Both the position numbers and the translations under genes were made by a program. Shown piece by piece: positions 35,471 to 35,672 of a stretch of 35,672 bases of DNA; positions within the stretch are counted from its first letter, which is position 1; each line of letters starts with the position of its first letter. This stretch comes from Vulcanibacillus modesticaldus (lineage in GTDB: Bacteria; Bacillota; Bacilli; Tepidibacillales; Tepidibacillaceae): NCBI RefSeq assembly GCF_001730235.1, contig NZ_MIJF01000016.1, positions 1 through 35,672 of the forward strand. Direction: 5' to 3'. Under the pieces are notes generated by a model. It had not been told where the DNA came from and ran no database searches. It worked only from the letters and a program-made list of their open reading frames with translations.

Positions 35471-35672
35471 ATTTTTGTCAAAAATGCTTAAAATCTTGGA
35501 TGAAATAAAAAATTGAGAGCGATTCGGACGTCTCTTCCACGTCCAATTCGCTAGCTTTTTCAAATTCATGGCAGCAAAAACTAACATCGCCTGCATCGAG
35601 ACTTTTTTCAAACCTCTTAACGTAGTCCAACGCAAACCATGTTTCTCTTTCATATCTGCAAATACTCTTTCT
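35444..35672 (-). CDS. IS1182-type transposase, 3' end (cut by window edge)
   Basis: The frame stays open to the right edge and reads ERVFADMKEKHGLRWTTLRG, then KKVSMQAMLVFAAMNLKKLANW. This is the conserved C-terminal block of IS1182-family DDE transposases. The rest of the gene lies outside the window. It probably forms a full insertion sequence between mnmE and jag; its end should be a little left of 35440, but I cannot define the terminal repeat from one side. Whether the element is intact cannot be judged here. Confidence 0.9.
   Translation of the reverse strand, partial: ERVFADMKEKHGLRWTTLRGLKKVSMQAMLVFAAMNLKKLANWTWKRRPNRSQFFISSKILSIFDKNNLILGNLA

Overview
The window looks like the chromosomal segment immediately left of the replication origin of a low-GC, spore-forming member of the Bacilli. 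The gene order mnmE-mnmG-rsmG-noc-soj-spo0J ... yyaC ... yyaE-like oxidoreductase-ychF-rpsF-ssb-rpsR ... gdpP-rplI-dnaB-purA ... walR-walK-walH-walI-walJ-htrA-rlmH matches the Bacillus subtilis layout from oriC leftwards. Noc plus Spo0J, the YycH/YycI pair and YyaC point to Bacillales. Bactofilin/M23 genes, a DUF4446 gene and a DUF554 gene separate it from B. subtilis itself. A Tepidibacillus/Vulcanibacillus-like thermophile is only a guess.

Nearly every gene is on the minus strand, so it is read away from oriC with the replication fork. Only three genes are on the plus strand: a 70-residue orphan at 3403, a stress-protein-like gene at 10857 and yyaC at 24359.

Region by region. 1-1415: a UPF0316 membrane protein with its own terminator, then a 535-base AT-rich gene-free stretch with a near-consensus minus-strand promoter at its right end. 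1416-9028: rlmH, htrA, and the cell-wall control operon walRKHIJ. 9183-11231: a LysM-G5-M23 cell-wall peptidase and a divergent stress-like protein. 11281-11613: tRNA-Phe, tRNA-Asp and tRNA-Lys with a consensus promoter. 11725-18230: purA (with an apparent PurR operator), dnaB, rplI, gdpP, yybS and a MazG-like gene. 18455-19613: rpsF-ssb-rpsR with a recognisable S6:S18 autoregulatory leader. 19614-24262: ychF, a molybdopterin oxidoreductase, a DUF951 protein and a YkvI-type membrane protein. 24359-28518: yyaC, a DagK-like lipid kinase, bactofilin, a membrane-anchored M23 peptidase, DUF4446 and DUF554. 28608-35262: spo0J, soj, noc, rsmG, mnmG and mnmE, with two perfect parS sites. The right edge cuts through the 3' end of an IS1182-type transposase, next to a perfect DnaA box.

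The genes serve replication initiation and fork function (dnaB, ssb), segregation (soj/spo0J/noc/parS), translation (rlmH, mnmE/G, rsmG, S6, S18, L9, tRNAs), cell-wall homeostasis (WalRK, two M23 peptidases, bactofilin), c-di-AMP turnover (gdpP) and purine synthesis (purA). I found no prophage, CRISPR array or obvious new multigene system. The most interesting signals are regulatory: the purA operator, the S6:S18 leader, two mutually exclusive hairpins over the Shine-Dalgarno of the LysM-G5-M23 gene, a repeat-covered promoter ahead of the DUF951 gene, and very frequent UUG starts.
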